64,000 nucleotides of DNA from contig CAISIV010000018.1 of the NCBI GenBank assembly GCA_903885555.1, positions 1 to 64,000 on the forward strand, written 5' to 3'. Every line of letters starts with the position of its first letter. Position 1 is the first letter of the stretch. The notes under the pieces were generated by a model. That model saw only the letters and a program-made list of their open reading frames with translations. It did no database searches and was not told the origin of the DNA. Made by a program: the position numbers and the translations under genes. This document shows, one piece after another, positions 24,559 through 32,860 of this stretch. Source of the DNA: an uncultured Hyphomicrobiales bacterium (GTDB lineage Bacteria; Pseudomonadota; Alphaproteobacteria; Rhizobiales; Xanthobacteraceae).

Positions 24559-25848
24559 TTGACCCTTCGTTTCAGCCTCCGCAACCTCTCCCTCGGTCTC
24601 GCCGCTGCATCCTTGCTGTCGCTGGCGGCGCCGGACCGCGCCGCGGCCGAAGCCCAACTGCTGATCGAAGCCTCGACCGGCAAGGTCTTGCACGCCGAAA
24701 ACGCTACCTACCCGTGGTATCCGGCCTCGGTCACGAAACTCATGACCGCCTACACCACGCTGCGCGCCATCCGCGACAAGAAGGTGGCGTTCAATACGCT
24801 GCTCACGGTGTCGAAGAACGCCGCGGCGCAGCAGCCGACCAAGATGGGCTTCAAGGTCGGCACCACGCTGACAATCGACAATGCGTTGAAGATGCTGATG
24901 GTGAAGTCGGCGAACGACATGGCGGTCGCTATCGCCGAAGGCGTCGGCGGCTCGCTCGAAGGCTTCGCCGACATGATGAACGCCAATGCGCGGCGGCTCG
25001 GCATGTCGCAATCCAATTTCGTCAATCCGAACGGACTGCCGGCGGAAAATCACGTGTCGTCGGCGCGCGACCTCGGCATTCTGGCGCGCGCGCTGATCCG
25101 CGAATTCCCGGAACACGATTCGTACTGGCACATCTCCTCGATCCGTTACGGCAGCCGCGTCTATCGCAATTATAATTCGCTAATCGACCGTTATCCCGGC
25201 GCCGACGGCATGAAGACCGGTTTCATCTGCGCGTCCGGATACAACGTCGTCGCCTCGGCGACACGCAATGGACGGCGCCTGATCGCGGTGATCCTCGGCG
25301 CCTACTCCGGTGCGGTGCGCGCGCAAAAGGCGGCGGCGCTTATGGAGCGCGGCTTCAACAGCGGCGGCCTGAGCTGGCTGACGCCGTCGCTCGGTACGGT
25401 CGATGCGCTGGCGCCGGTCGATGCACAGCCGCCGAACCTGCGTGACGAAATGTGCGGCGGCCATCGCCGCAAGCCGGCTTCCGAGGACAACGAGGAAGAA
25501 GAGCCGAATCCCGACGCCGCCGTCGCCGGTGGCGAAGCCGGTTCGGACGGACAGGCCTTCATGCTGTCGAGCCTGAAACCGGCGAACGGCAAATTCGTGC
25601 TCGGGCCACCGGTCGAGACGTCGCCGCCCGTCGTCGTCTACACCGGCACGCCGGAAAACCCTGATGCTGCTGCACAACCCGTCAGTGCCGCGCCGAAGAA
25701 AAAGAAGGGCACCAAGACCGCCAAGATCACGGCCGAAAAGCCGGCGACCGGTGAGAAACCTGCGGCGGCTGACAAGCCGAAAACCGAGAAAACCGCCAAA
25801 CCCGCGGCAAAGCCAGCCAAGCCGAAAGTGTCCTCGGTCGCGCAATGA
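24559..25848 (+). CDS. D-alanyl-D-alanine carboxypeptidase (DacA/PBP5-like)
   Basis: A 429-residue exported penicillin-binding protein that trims the terminal D-Ala of peptidoglycan stem peptides. A signal peptide (GLAAASLLSLAAPDRAAA) precedes the S-x-x-K motif at Ser57-Lys60 (PASVTK). The S-x-N motif is in VKSANDMAV and the KTG motif in GMKTGF. From about residue 300 the chain becomes acidic, then a long Lys/Pro/Ala-rich tail follows in place of the PBP5 membrane anchor. The start is TTG at 24559, without a clear ribosome site. The stop overlaps the next start (ATGA). Confidence 0.92.
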   Translation: MTLRFSLRNLSLGLAAASLLSLAAPDRAAAEAQLLIEASTGKVLHAENATYPWYPASVTKLMTAYTTLRAIRDKKVAFNTLLTVSKNAAAQQPTKMGFKVGTTLTIDNALKMLMVKSANDMAVAIAEGVGGSLEGFADMMNANARRLGMSQSNFVNPNGLPAENHVSSARDLGILARALIREFPEHDSYWHISSIRYGSRVYRNYNSLIDRYPGADGMKTGFICASGYNVVASATRNGRRLIAVILGAYSGAVRAQKAAALMERGFNSGGLSWLTPSLGTVDALAPVDAQPPNLRDEMCGGHRRKPASEDNEEEEPNPDAAVAGGEAGSDGQAFMLSSLKPANGKFVLGPPVETSPPVVVYTGTPENPDAAAQPVSAAPKKKKGTKTAKITAEKPATGEKPAAADKPKTEKTAKPAAKPAKPKVSSVAQ

Positions 25849-26972
25849 GCGAGAGCGGCACGAGCGCCGATCGACGCAAGCCGGCGATACCCATTCCGCT
25901 GACCGTGCTGACCGGCTTCCTCGGCGCGGGCAAGACCACGCTGCTCAACCGGCTGCTGAAAGACCCGGCGCTTTCCGATACCGCCGTCATCATCAACGAA
26001 TTCGGTGAAGTCTCGATCGATCATCTGCTGGTCGAGCACATCGGCGATAACATGGTGCTGCTGCAGAGCGGCTGCCTGTGTTGCACGCTGCGCGGCGATC
26101 TGGTCGACGGGCTGGAAAAACTGTTGCGGGATCTCGACAACCATCGCGCCAAATTCAGCCGCGTGCTGCTGGAGACCACCGGCCTCGCCGATCCGGCGCC
26201 GGTACTGCAAACCGCGATGGCGCATCCGTATCTCGTGATGCGCTACCGGCTCGACGGCGTGGCGACGGTCGTCGACGCCGTCAACGGCGATGCGACGCTG
26301 AACGAACACGCCGAAGCGGTGAAGCAGGCGGCGATGGCCGATCGCATCGTGCTGACCAAGACCGATATCGCCGACGAGGTGCAACGCGAGCGCATCGTCG
26401 CGCGGCTGCGCACGCTTAACCCGGCAGCACGGATCCTCGATGCCGCCAAAGGCGAAGCAACCGCCGAGCGGCTTTTGAATTGCGGGCTTTACGATCCCGA
26501 CCGCAAAATTCCCGACGTGAAGAAGTGGCTGGCGGCGGAGGCTTATGCCGACACGCATGAGCACGGCCACCATCATCACGATGTAAATCGTCATGACGAG
26601 CACATCGGCTCTTTCGTCATCACCAGCGACATCGCGATCCCGGCCGGCACGCTCGACATGTTTCTCGAACTGCTGCGCGCGACCCATGGCAACAGACTGC
26701 TGCGCGTCAAAGGCATCGTGAAACTGGCGGAAATGCCCGATACGCCGGTCGTGGTGCATGGCGTCCAGCACGTGTTTCACCCCACCGCGCGCCTCGAACG
26801 CTGGCCGGACGACGACCACCGCACGCGCCTGGTGTTCATTACGAAGGATTTGCCGCAGCGCACTGTGCAAGAACTGTTCGAAGCCTTTGTCGGCACTCCG
26901 GCACCCGATCGTCCCGACCGCGCTGCTTTGACCGACAACCCCCTCATTCCCTTTGGCGGCGCGGACCGTTAG
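25845..26972 (+). CDS. CobW-family GTPase (COG0523 metallochaperone)
   Basis: A 375-residue G3E GTPase. Walker A is GFLGAGKTT, the metal-binding C-x-C-C motif is SGCLCC, Walker B is in ETTGLADP and the guanine motif is TKTD. A His-rich linker with HEHGHHHH and RHDEH (about residues 238-252) suits Zn or other transition metals. The CobW C-terminal domain follows (LLRVKGIVKLAE...VVHGVQHVFHP). It is translationally coupled to the DD-carboxypeptidase by a four-base overlap. Zn delivery is the usual role of such proteins; the client here is unknown. Confidence 0.92.
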   Translation: MSESGTSADRRKPAIPIPLTVLTGFLGAGKTTLLNRLLKDPALSDTAVIINEFGEVSIDHLLVEHIGDNMVLLQSGCLCCTLRGDLVDGLEKLLRDLDNHRAKFSRVLLETTGLADPAPVLQTAMAHPYLVMRYRLDGVATVVDAVNGDATLNEHAEAVKQAAMADRIVLTKTDIADEVQRERIVARLRTLNPAARILDAAKGEATAERLLNCGLYDPDRKIPDVKKWLAAEAYADTHEHGHHHHDVNRHDEHIGSFVITSDIAIPAGTLDMFLELLRATHGNRLLRVKGIVKLAEMPDTPVVVHGVQHVFHPTARLERWPDDDHRTRLVFITKDLPQRTVQELFEAFVGTPAPDRPDRAALTDNPLIPFGGADR

Positions 26973-27031
26973 GCTGCTTTCACTGACTGCCGGCCAGGGC
27001 GAAACGAGCCGGCGGCATAGGGGGAAAGCAC

Positions 27032-28702
27032 ATGGAACGTCCTTGGCTGCGGAATTATCCGCCCGGCGTACCGGCCGAAATTGACCCGTCGCAATATGCG
27101 TCGCTGGTTGATCTGTTCAACGAAAGCCTGACCAAGTATCGCGAACGCAAAGCCTATATTTGTATGGGCAAGTCGCTGACCTATGGTCAGGCCGACGACA
27201 TGTCGAAGGCGCTCGCCGCATGGCTGCAAAGCAAGGGCCTCAAACGCGGCACACGCGTTGCAATCATGTTACCGAACATTTTGCAGAATCCCGTCACCTC
27301 GATCGCGATCCTGCGCGCGGGAATGACAGTGACCAATGTCAATCCGCTCTATACCCCGCGCGAACTCGAATCCCAGCTCAAGGATTCCGGCGCCGAAGCC
27401 ATTATCGTCCTGGACAATTTTGCCAGCAAACTCGAAGAGGTGATCGCGCGTACCTCGGTCAAGCACGTCATCGTCACAAGCCTCGGCGAGCTGCTCGGTC
27501 TCAAAGGTCTGATCGTCAACTTCGTCGTACGACGCATTAAAAAACTAGTGCCGCCCTATTCCCTGCCTGGCGCGATCATGTTCAAGAGCGCGATATCCGC
27601 CGGACGTGGCATGACATTCACGGCGCCGAAAATCGGGCCGGACGACATCGCCTTCCTGCAATATACCGGCGGCACCACCGGCGTATCAAAAGGCGCGACG
27701 CTGTCGCATCGCAACGTTGTCGCCAACACCTTGCAGGCGCACGCATGGCTTCAACCGGCGCTGATGACCGAGCCGCGCGTCGAACAGATGGTTATGCTGG
27801 CCGCGTTGCCGCTCTATCACATCTTCGCACTGACAGCCTGCGCCAATATCGGCGTTCGCCTCGGCGGCGTCAGCCTGCTCATTCCCAATCCACGCGACAT
27901 TCCCAATCTGATCAAGGAACTGTCAAAATACCCCGTCCACTATTTCCCCGCCGTCAACACGCTGTTCAATGCGCTGCTCAACAACCCCGAATTCGCCAAG
28001 CTGAAATGGACACATCTCAAGTCGTCGATCGGCGGCGGCATGGCCGTACAACAAGCGGTGGCCGAGCGCTGGCTCAAGGCCACAGGCACGCCGATCATCG
28101 AGGCTTATGGCCTGTCGGAAACCTCACCGGGCCTCACCGCCAACCGGCCCGACATCAAGGAGTGGACCGGCTCCATCGGCTATCCTTTCCCGTCGACGGA
28201 TATTTCGATCCGCGACGACAACAATCATGAAGTGCCCTACGGCGAGCGTGGCGAACTGTGCGCGCGCGGACCGCAGGTCATGGTCGGCTACTGGAACAAG
28301 CCCGAGGAAACGTCGCAGGTCATGACGCCGGACGGTTTCTTCCGCACCGGCGATATCGCGGTCATGAGCGACGAGGGTCTGATCAAAATCGTCGACCGCA
28401 AGAAGGACATGATCTCGGTCTCGGGCTTCAAGGTGTTTCCGAACGAGGTCGAGGACATTGCGATGCTGCAAGGCGGCATCATGGAATGTGCCGCCGTCGG
28501 GGTGCCCGATCAGCATTCCAGCGAAGCGGTGAAACTGTTCGTCGTGAAGAAATCGCCGGAGCTGACCGAGCAGGACATCCGCAGTTACATGTCCGGCAAA
28601 CTCGCCGGCTACAAGATGCCGAAATACATCGAGTTCAGAACCGACCTGCCGAAGACAAACGTCGGCAAGATCTTGCGGCGCGCGTTGCGGGATGGCGCAT
28701 GA
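27032..28702 (+). CDS. Long-chain fatty acid-CoA ligase (FadD-like)
   Basis: A 556-residue acyl-CoA synthetase of the ANL superfamily that activates carboxylates as acyl-AMP and then thioesters. The ATP loop is YTGGTTGVSKGATL, the A5 motif EAYGLSETSPG, A7 RTGDIAVM, A8 DRKKDMISVSGFKVFP, and the catalytic Lys is in TNVGKILRR near the C-terminus. GGGGGAAAG precedes the ATG. The stop overlaps the DUF924 start (ATGA). Length and motif variants fit long-chain FadD. Confidence 0.92.
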   Translation: MERPWLRNYPPGVPAEIDPSQYASLVDLFNESLTKYRERKAYICMGKSLTYGQADDMSKALAAWLQSKGLKRGTRVAIMLPNILQNPVTSIAILRAGMTVTNVNPLYTPRELESQLKDSGAEAIIVLDNFASKLEEVIARTSVKHVIVTSLGELLGLKGLIVNFVVRRIKKLVPPYSLPGAIMFKSAISAGRGMTFTAPKIGPDDIAFLQYTGGTTGVSKGATLSHRNVVANTLQAHAWLQPALMTEPRVEQMVMLAALPLYHIFALTACANIGVRLGGVSLLIPNPRDIPNLIKELSKYPVHYFPAVNTLFNALLNNPEFAKLKWTHLKSSIGGGMAVQQAVAERWLKATGTPIIEAYGLSETSPGLTANRPDIKEWTGSIGYPFPSTDISIRDDNNHEVPYGERGELCARGPQVMVGYWNKPEETSQVMTPDGFFRTGDIAVMSDEGLIKIVDRKKDMISVSGFKVFPNEVEDIAMLQGGIMECAAVGVPDQHSSEAVKLFVVKKSPELTEQDIRSYMSGKLAGYKMPKYIEFRTDLPKTNVGKILRRALRDGA

Positions 28703-29256
28703 ACGGCGGCCAGACCGCGCCGACCGCCGCCGACATTGTCGCGTTCTGGCGGAATGCCGGGCCGGAGCGCTGGTTCAAGAAAGACTTCACCTTCGATCAG
28801 GAGATCCGCGAGCGCTTTCTCGCAACGCATGAAGCGGCCGCGGACGGCAAGCTCACTGCATGGGAGCGCAGCGCCGAAGGCGCGCTGGCGTTGCTGATCC
28901 TGCTCGATCAATTCCCCCGCAACATGTTTCGGGACGATGCCCGTACCTTCGCCACCGACCCGCTGGCGCGCGCCATCGCTGCTGGCGCCTTGGTGCGCGG
29001 CTTCGACGCCCAGATGCCGGCGGAATTGCGCAGCTTTTTCTATCTGCCCTTCGAGCATTCGGAAGACTTCGCCGACCAGGATCGTTCGGTCGCCTTCTAC
29101 AAAGCGGCCGGAGATGCCGACGGCCTGAAATGGGCCGAGTTGCACGCCGATATCATCCGCCGCTTCGGCCGGTTTCCGCACCGCAACCAAGTGCTCGGCC
29201 GCTCCACGACGCCCGAGGAACAGGCTTTTCTCGATAGCGGCGGTTTCGGCGGCTGA
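28699..29256 (+). CDS. DUF924 family protein
   Basis: A 185-residue cytosolic alpha-helical protein of the DUF924 (TPR-like) family. Typical features are FWRNAGPERWFKKD at the start, then ALLILLDQFPRNMFR, FFYLPFEHSE and RFGRFPHRN. The frame is open far upstream within fadD, but ATG 28699, overlapping the fadD stop as ATGA, is the sensible start. Function of the family is unknown; it may be expressed with fadD by coupling only. Confidence 0.88.
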   Translation: MNGGQTAPTAADIVAFWRNAGPERWFKKDFTFDQEIRERFLATHEAAADGKLTAWERSAEGALALLILLDQFPRNMFRDDARTFATDPLARAIAAGALVRGFDAQMPAELRSFFYLPFEHSEDFADQDRSVAFYKAAGDADGLKWAELHADIIRRFGRFPHRNQVLGRSTTPEEQAFLDSGGFGG

Positions 29257-29340
29257 TCGCACTGGACGTCGCCCACCGGCTTGCTAGGCTTGGCCCAACG
29301 AGAGAGCGGCCAAAGAGCCGCGAAATTCAGGGAGGCGATC

Positions 29341-31485
29341 ATGCATATAGCCAAGGCGCTCACGCGCTTGTTGACGCTCGCCAGCGCGCTCGTGCTGGCG
29401 ATAACATTTTCCAACACACTCAACGCTCAGCAGACCTTGAAAGTCGGCGCCACCGATATCGGCGGCGTTGTGACAGGTTCCGCCGGACCGGAAGCAGGCG
29501 TCTGGGTGATCGCCGAGACCACCGACACGCCAACCAAATTCACCCGCATCGTCGTCACCAACGATCAAGGGCAATATCTGATTCCCGATCTGCCGCTCGG
29601 CAACTACAGCGTCTGGGTGCGCGGCTACGGTCTGGTTGATTCACCCAAGATGCGCGCCAAGCCCGGCATGCAGCTCAACCACGCCGCAGTGACCGCGCCG
29701 AACGCGGCGGCAGCCGCGCATTATTACCCGGCGATCTACTGGTACACGATGCTGAAAATTCCGGATGCCAGCCAGTTCGGCGGCAAGAGCGACATTCCGG
29801 AAAAAATCACGCAGACCGACTGGCTCAAGCAGATGAACAATGTCGACTGCATCGGCTGTCATCAGCTCGGCCAGGAATCGACGCGCACCATCCCCGCGCA
29901 ATTCGGCGAATTCAAAACCGGCGAAGACGCCTGGATGCGGCGCATCCAGTCAGACCAGGCCGGCGAGAACATGGTCAACCGCATCGCCGGACAGTTCGGC
30001 GGCGTGCCGGCGAAATATTTCGGCGACTGGACCGACCGCGTCGCCAAAGGCGAGTTGCCGAAGAACAAGCCGGATCGCCCACAGGGCGTCGAGCGCAATC
30101 TCGTCGTCACGTCGTGGGAATGGTCGCAGCCCGACAAATATATGCACGATCTGATCGCGTCGGACCGGCGCAACCCGACGGTCAATGCCTACGGGCCGCT
30201 CTACGGTTCGCCGGAATATTCGACCGACAACATGCCGATCCTCGATCCGAAAACGAACAAGGTGTCGTACTTCAAGATGCCGGTCGCCGACGTCGAGATG
30301 CCATTGTCGCTCGGGCCCGGCCACGCCGGCAGCGTCGCGCCGTTGCAGCCGTCGGCCTACTGGGGCGAAGAGAAGCTCTGGGATACCCGCGCCAACAACC
30401 ACAACTCGATGTTCGACGGCAAAGGCCGCGTCTGGCTCGCTGCCAGCGTGCGCGGCATGGACAATCCGGCGTTCTGCAAGAAGGGCTCGGACAATCCTTA
30501 CGCCAAGGTCTTCCCGCTTGAAAAATCGGCGCGCCAGGTGGGCATGCTCGATCCCAAGACGATGAAGTACTCGTTCATCGATACGTGCTTCGTCACGCAT
30601 CATCCCCAGTTCGGATACGACGCCGACAATACGCTCTGGTTCAGCGGCACCGGTCCGGTCGCCGGCTGGGTCAACACGAAGATCTTCGACGAAACCGGCG
30701 ATGCGCAGAAGGCGCAAGGCTGGGCGCCGTGGGTGCTCGACAGCAACGGCAACGGCAAGCTCGACGACTACGTCAACCCGGGCCAGCCCGCTGACGCTGC
30801 CAAGGACACACGCATCACCGCCGGTTCAGGCCCCTACTCGGTGATGCCGAACCCGAAGGATGGCTCGATCTGGTACGGCATCGGCACTTTCGGCGGCCAG
30901 CCGGGATTCCTGCGCTTCGATCCGAAGACGAAACTGTCGGAGGTCTACTACATCCCGAAGCCCGGCTTCGGCATCCGCGGCGCCGACATCGACGCCAATG
31001 GCGTGCTGTGGGGCTCGGGTTCGAGCGGCCATCTGATGAGCTTCGACCGCAGCAAATGCAAAGCGCCGCTGAACGGAGCCAACGCAACCGGCAATCATTG
31101 TCCGGAAGGCTGGGCCTTCTACAAATATCCGGGCCCCGGCTTCGATGGCTTCCCCGACACCAGCGCCGAGGCGAGCTATTACACCTGGGTCGACCAGCAC
31201 AACACGCTCGGGCTCGGCGCCAACATCCCGATGTCGACCGCCAACCTCAACGACGGCTTCGTGGCGCTCAAGGACGGCAAGATGGTCATGCTGCGCATCC
31301 CCTATCCCATGGGGTTCTACGCCAAGGGATTTGACGGGCGCATCGACGATCCGAATGCCGGCTGGAAAGGCCGCGGCTTGTGGAGCACCAGCGGCGACCG
31401 GACACCGTGGCTGATGGAAGGCGGCAAAGGCTCGCGGCCCCGCGCCGTCCATATCCAGCTTCGCCCCGATCCGCTGGCGAACTGA
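29341..31485 (+). CDS. Secreted protein with carboxypeptidase-regulatory-like domain, one CXXCH haem site and propeller-like repeats
   Basis: A 714-residue exported protein. The signal peptide ends near NTLNAQ (residue 29). Residues 38-100 form an Ig-like carboxypeptidase-regulatory domain (GGVVTGSAGPEAGVWVIAE, QYLIPDLPLGNYSVWVRGYG). A CIGCH motif at 170-174 is a c-type haem attachment site in a short helical part. From about residue 290 to the end there are blade-like repeats (PILDPKTNKVSYFKMP, GMLDPKTMKYSFIDT, FLRFDPKTKLSEVYYIPKPG, DIDANGVLWGSG) resembling a streptogramin-lyase/NHL-type propeller. GGGAGG lies before ATG 29341. It stands alone, closed by a terminator. Redox partner and substrate are unknown. 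Confidence 0.75.
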   Translation: MHIAKALTRLLTLASALVLAITFSNTLNAQQTLKVGATDIGGVVTGSAGPEAGVWVIAETTDTPTKFTRIVVTNDQGQYLIPDLPLGNYSVWVRGYGLVDSPKMRAKPGMQLNHAAVTAPNAAAAAHYYPAIYWYTMLKIPDASQFGGKSDIPEKITQTDWLKQMNNVDCIGCHQLGQESTRTIPAQFGEFKTGEDAWMRRIQSDQAGENMVNRIAGQFGGVPAKYFGDWTDRVAKGELPKNKPDRPQGVERNLVVTSWEWSQPDKYMHDLIASDRRNPTVNAYGPLYGSPEYSTDNMPILDPKTNKVSYFKMPVADVEMPLSLGPGHAGSVAPLQPSAYWGEEKLWDTRANNHNSMFDGKGRVWLAASVRGMDNPAFCKKGSDNPYAKVFPLEKSARQVGMLDPKTMKYSFIDTCFVTHHPQFGYDADNTLWFSGTGPVAGWVNTKIFDETGDAQKAQGWAPWVLDSNGNGKLDDYVNPGQPADAAKDTRITAGSGPYSVMPNPKDGSIWYGIGTFGGQPGFLRFDPKTKLSEVYYIPKPGFGIRGADIDANGVLWGSGSSGHLMSFDRSKCKAPLNGANATGNHCPEGWAFYKYPGPGFDGFPDTSAEASYYTWVDQHNTLGLGANIPMSTANLNDGFVALKDGKMVMLRIPYPMGFYAKGFDGRIDDPNAGWKGRGLWSTSGDRTPWLMEGGKGSRPRAVHIQLRPDPLAN

Positions 31486-31507
31486 GCGACGGAACGAAGA
31501 CAGACTG

Positions 31508-31536
31508 GCCGCTCCTCCACCCGAGGAGCGGCTTTT
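31508..31536 (+). terminator. Rho-independent terminator after the CXXCH protein gene
   Basis: A perfect 10-base stem GCCGCTCCTC/GAGGAGCGGC with a five-base loop (CACCC) is followed directly by TTTT and, after CGCGGC, another TTTTTG run. It lies 23 bases after the stop of the gene ending at 31485. Confidence 0.85.
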
Positions 31537-31668
31537 CGCGGCTTTTTGTTTTGAAATTCCGCGACCCCTAGCCGCACCTGAAGGCTTTAGCGTAGTCTGC
31601 CGCCCGAACGGCCGCCAACCTGAATGTCGCTGGGGGCGAGAACGGCCGCAGTTTTTTAGGAGTGATTC

Positions 31669-32760
31669 ATGAGAAACCTTCTGTCCGCCACCGTCATCGC
31701 CGCCGCGCTGAGCCTCGCAGGACCCGCCTTCGCCCAGGCGCCAGCCGGCTATCCGGCCGACTACGGCAAAATCGTCGAGGCCGCGAAAAAGGAAGGCAAG
31801 CTGGTCATCTATTCGACCACCGACGCGGTTTCCGCCAACCCGCTGGTCAAGGATTTTGAGGCGCTCTATCCGGGCATCAAGGTCGAATATTCCGATCTGA
31901 ATTCCACCGAGCTCTACAACCGCTTCATCGCCGAAGCCGCGTCCAACAATGGCACAGCGGATCTGCTGTGGTCGTCCGCGATGGATCTTCAGGTGAAGCT
32001 GGTCAACGACGGCCAGGGCCTCGCCTATCCGTCGCCGGAAATCAAAGCGCTGCCAAAATGGGCTGTGTGGAAAGACTCGGCCTACGGCACGACCTATGAG
32101 CCGACTGCCATCGTCTACAACAAGCGCCTCGTTCCCGAAGCCGACGTGCCGAAAGATCACACGGCGTTGTTGAAGCTGCTCGAAGCCAAGCCGGACGTCT
32201 ACAAAGGCAAGGTCACGGCTTACGACCCGGAGCGTTCCGGCGTCGGCTTTCTATTCTGCAACGAGGATATCAAGAATTTCCCGGCCGCCTGGGACCTGTT
32301 CAAGGCGATGGGCAAGACCGGCGCCAAGTTCTACACCAGCGCCGGTGCCATGATGGAGCGCGTCGCCTCCGGCGAACACACCATTGCCTACGGCATCTTC
32401 GGTTCCTACGCTCTGGCACGCTCCAGGAAAGACCCGAACGTCGGCATCGTGCTGCCGTCCGACTACACAATGGTCACCTCGCGCGTCGCCTTCATCTCCA
32501 AGCACGCCAAGAGCCCGAACGCCGCAAAGCTGTTCCTGGATTACATGCTGTCCAAGCGCGGCCAGGAAGTCGTCGCCAAGGCCGACCTCTATACACTGCG
32601 TGACGACATCGAGGGCGAAGCCACTCTCAAAGCCGTGACCAAGGTCATCGGCGACCGGGCGCGGCCAGTGCCGATCGACCAGACGCTGCTGGAAACGCTC
32701 GACCAGACCAAGCGGCTCGCTTTCCTGTCGAAGTGGCAGAAGGCGAAGAAGGGCGAGTAA
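31669..32760 (+). CDS. Ferric-type (AfuA/FbpA-like) ABC solute-binding protein
   Basis: A 363-residue extracellular solute-binding protein with a signal peptide ending PAFAQ. The mature start KIVEAAKKEGKLVIYSTTD and the FEALYPGIKVEYSDLNSTELYNRF segment are typical of the cluster that includes ferric-iron and 2-aminoethylphosphonate binders. AGGAG precedes the ATG. The permease and ATPase genes follow after a repeat-containing 100-base gap. The DapA-like enzyme in the cluster argues for an organic ligand rather than iron. Confidence 0.9.
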   Translation: MRNLLSATVIAAALSLAGPAFAQAPAGYPADYGKIVEAAKKEGKLVIYSTTDAVSANPLVKDFEALYPGIKVEYSDLNSTELYNRFIAEAASNNGTADLLWSSAMDLQVKLVNDGQGLAYPSPEIKALPKWAVWKDSAYGTTYEPTAIVYNKRLVPEADVPKDHTALLKLLEAKPDVYKGKVTAYDPERSGVGFLFCNEDIKNFPAAWDLFKAMGKTGAKFYTSAGAMMERVASGEHTIAYGIFGSYALARSRKDPNVGIVLPSDYTMVTSRVAFISKHAKSPNAAKLFLDYMLSKRGQEVVAKADLYTLRDDIEGEATLKAVTKVIGDRARPVPIDQTLLETLDQTKRLAFLSKWQKAKKGE

Positions 32761-32770
32761 ATAGTAATCC

Positions 32771-32825
32771 CGTTATCCTTCGAGGCTCCCTTGGATCAAG
32801 TCCGGGGGAGCGCCTCAGGATGACG
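32771..32825. repeat. REP-like imperfect palindrome inside the ABC operon
   Basis: Arms CGTTATCCTTCGAGGCTCCC and GGGAGCGCCTCAGGATGACG are imperfect inverted repeats around TTGGATCAAGTCCGG. The CATCCT...AGGATG arms resemble intergenic palindromes dispersed in Bradyrhizobium and Rhodopseudomonas genomes. It sits between the binding-protein stop and the permease start, where such hairpins often leave the upstream mRNA more stable than the downstream part. Confidence 0.65.
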
Positions 32826-32860
32826 GATTTGGGGGAGCGGCCGGGGCCGAAAGAACAATA

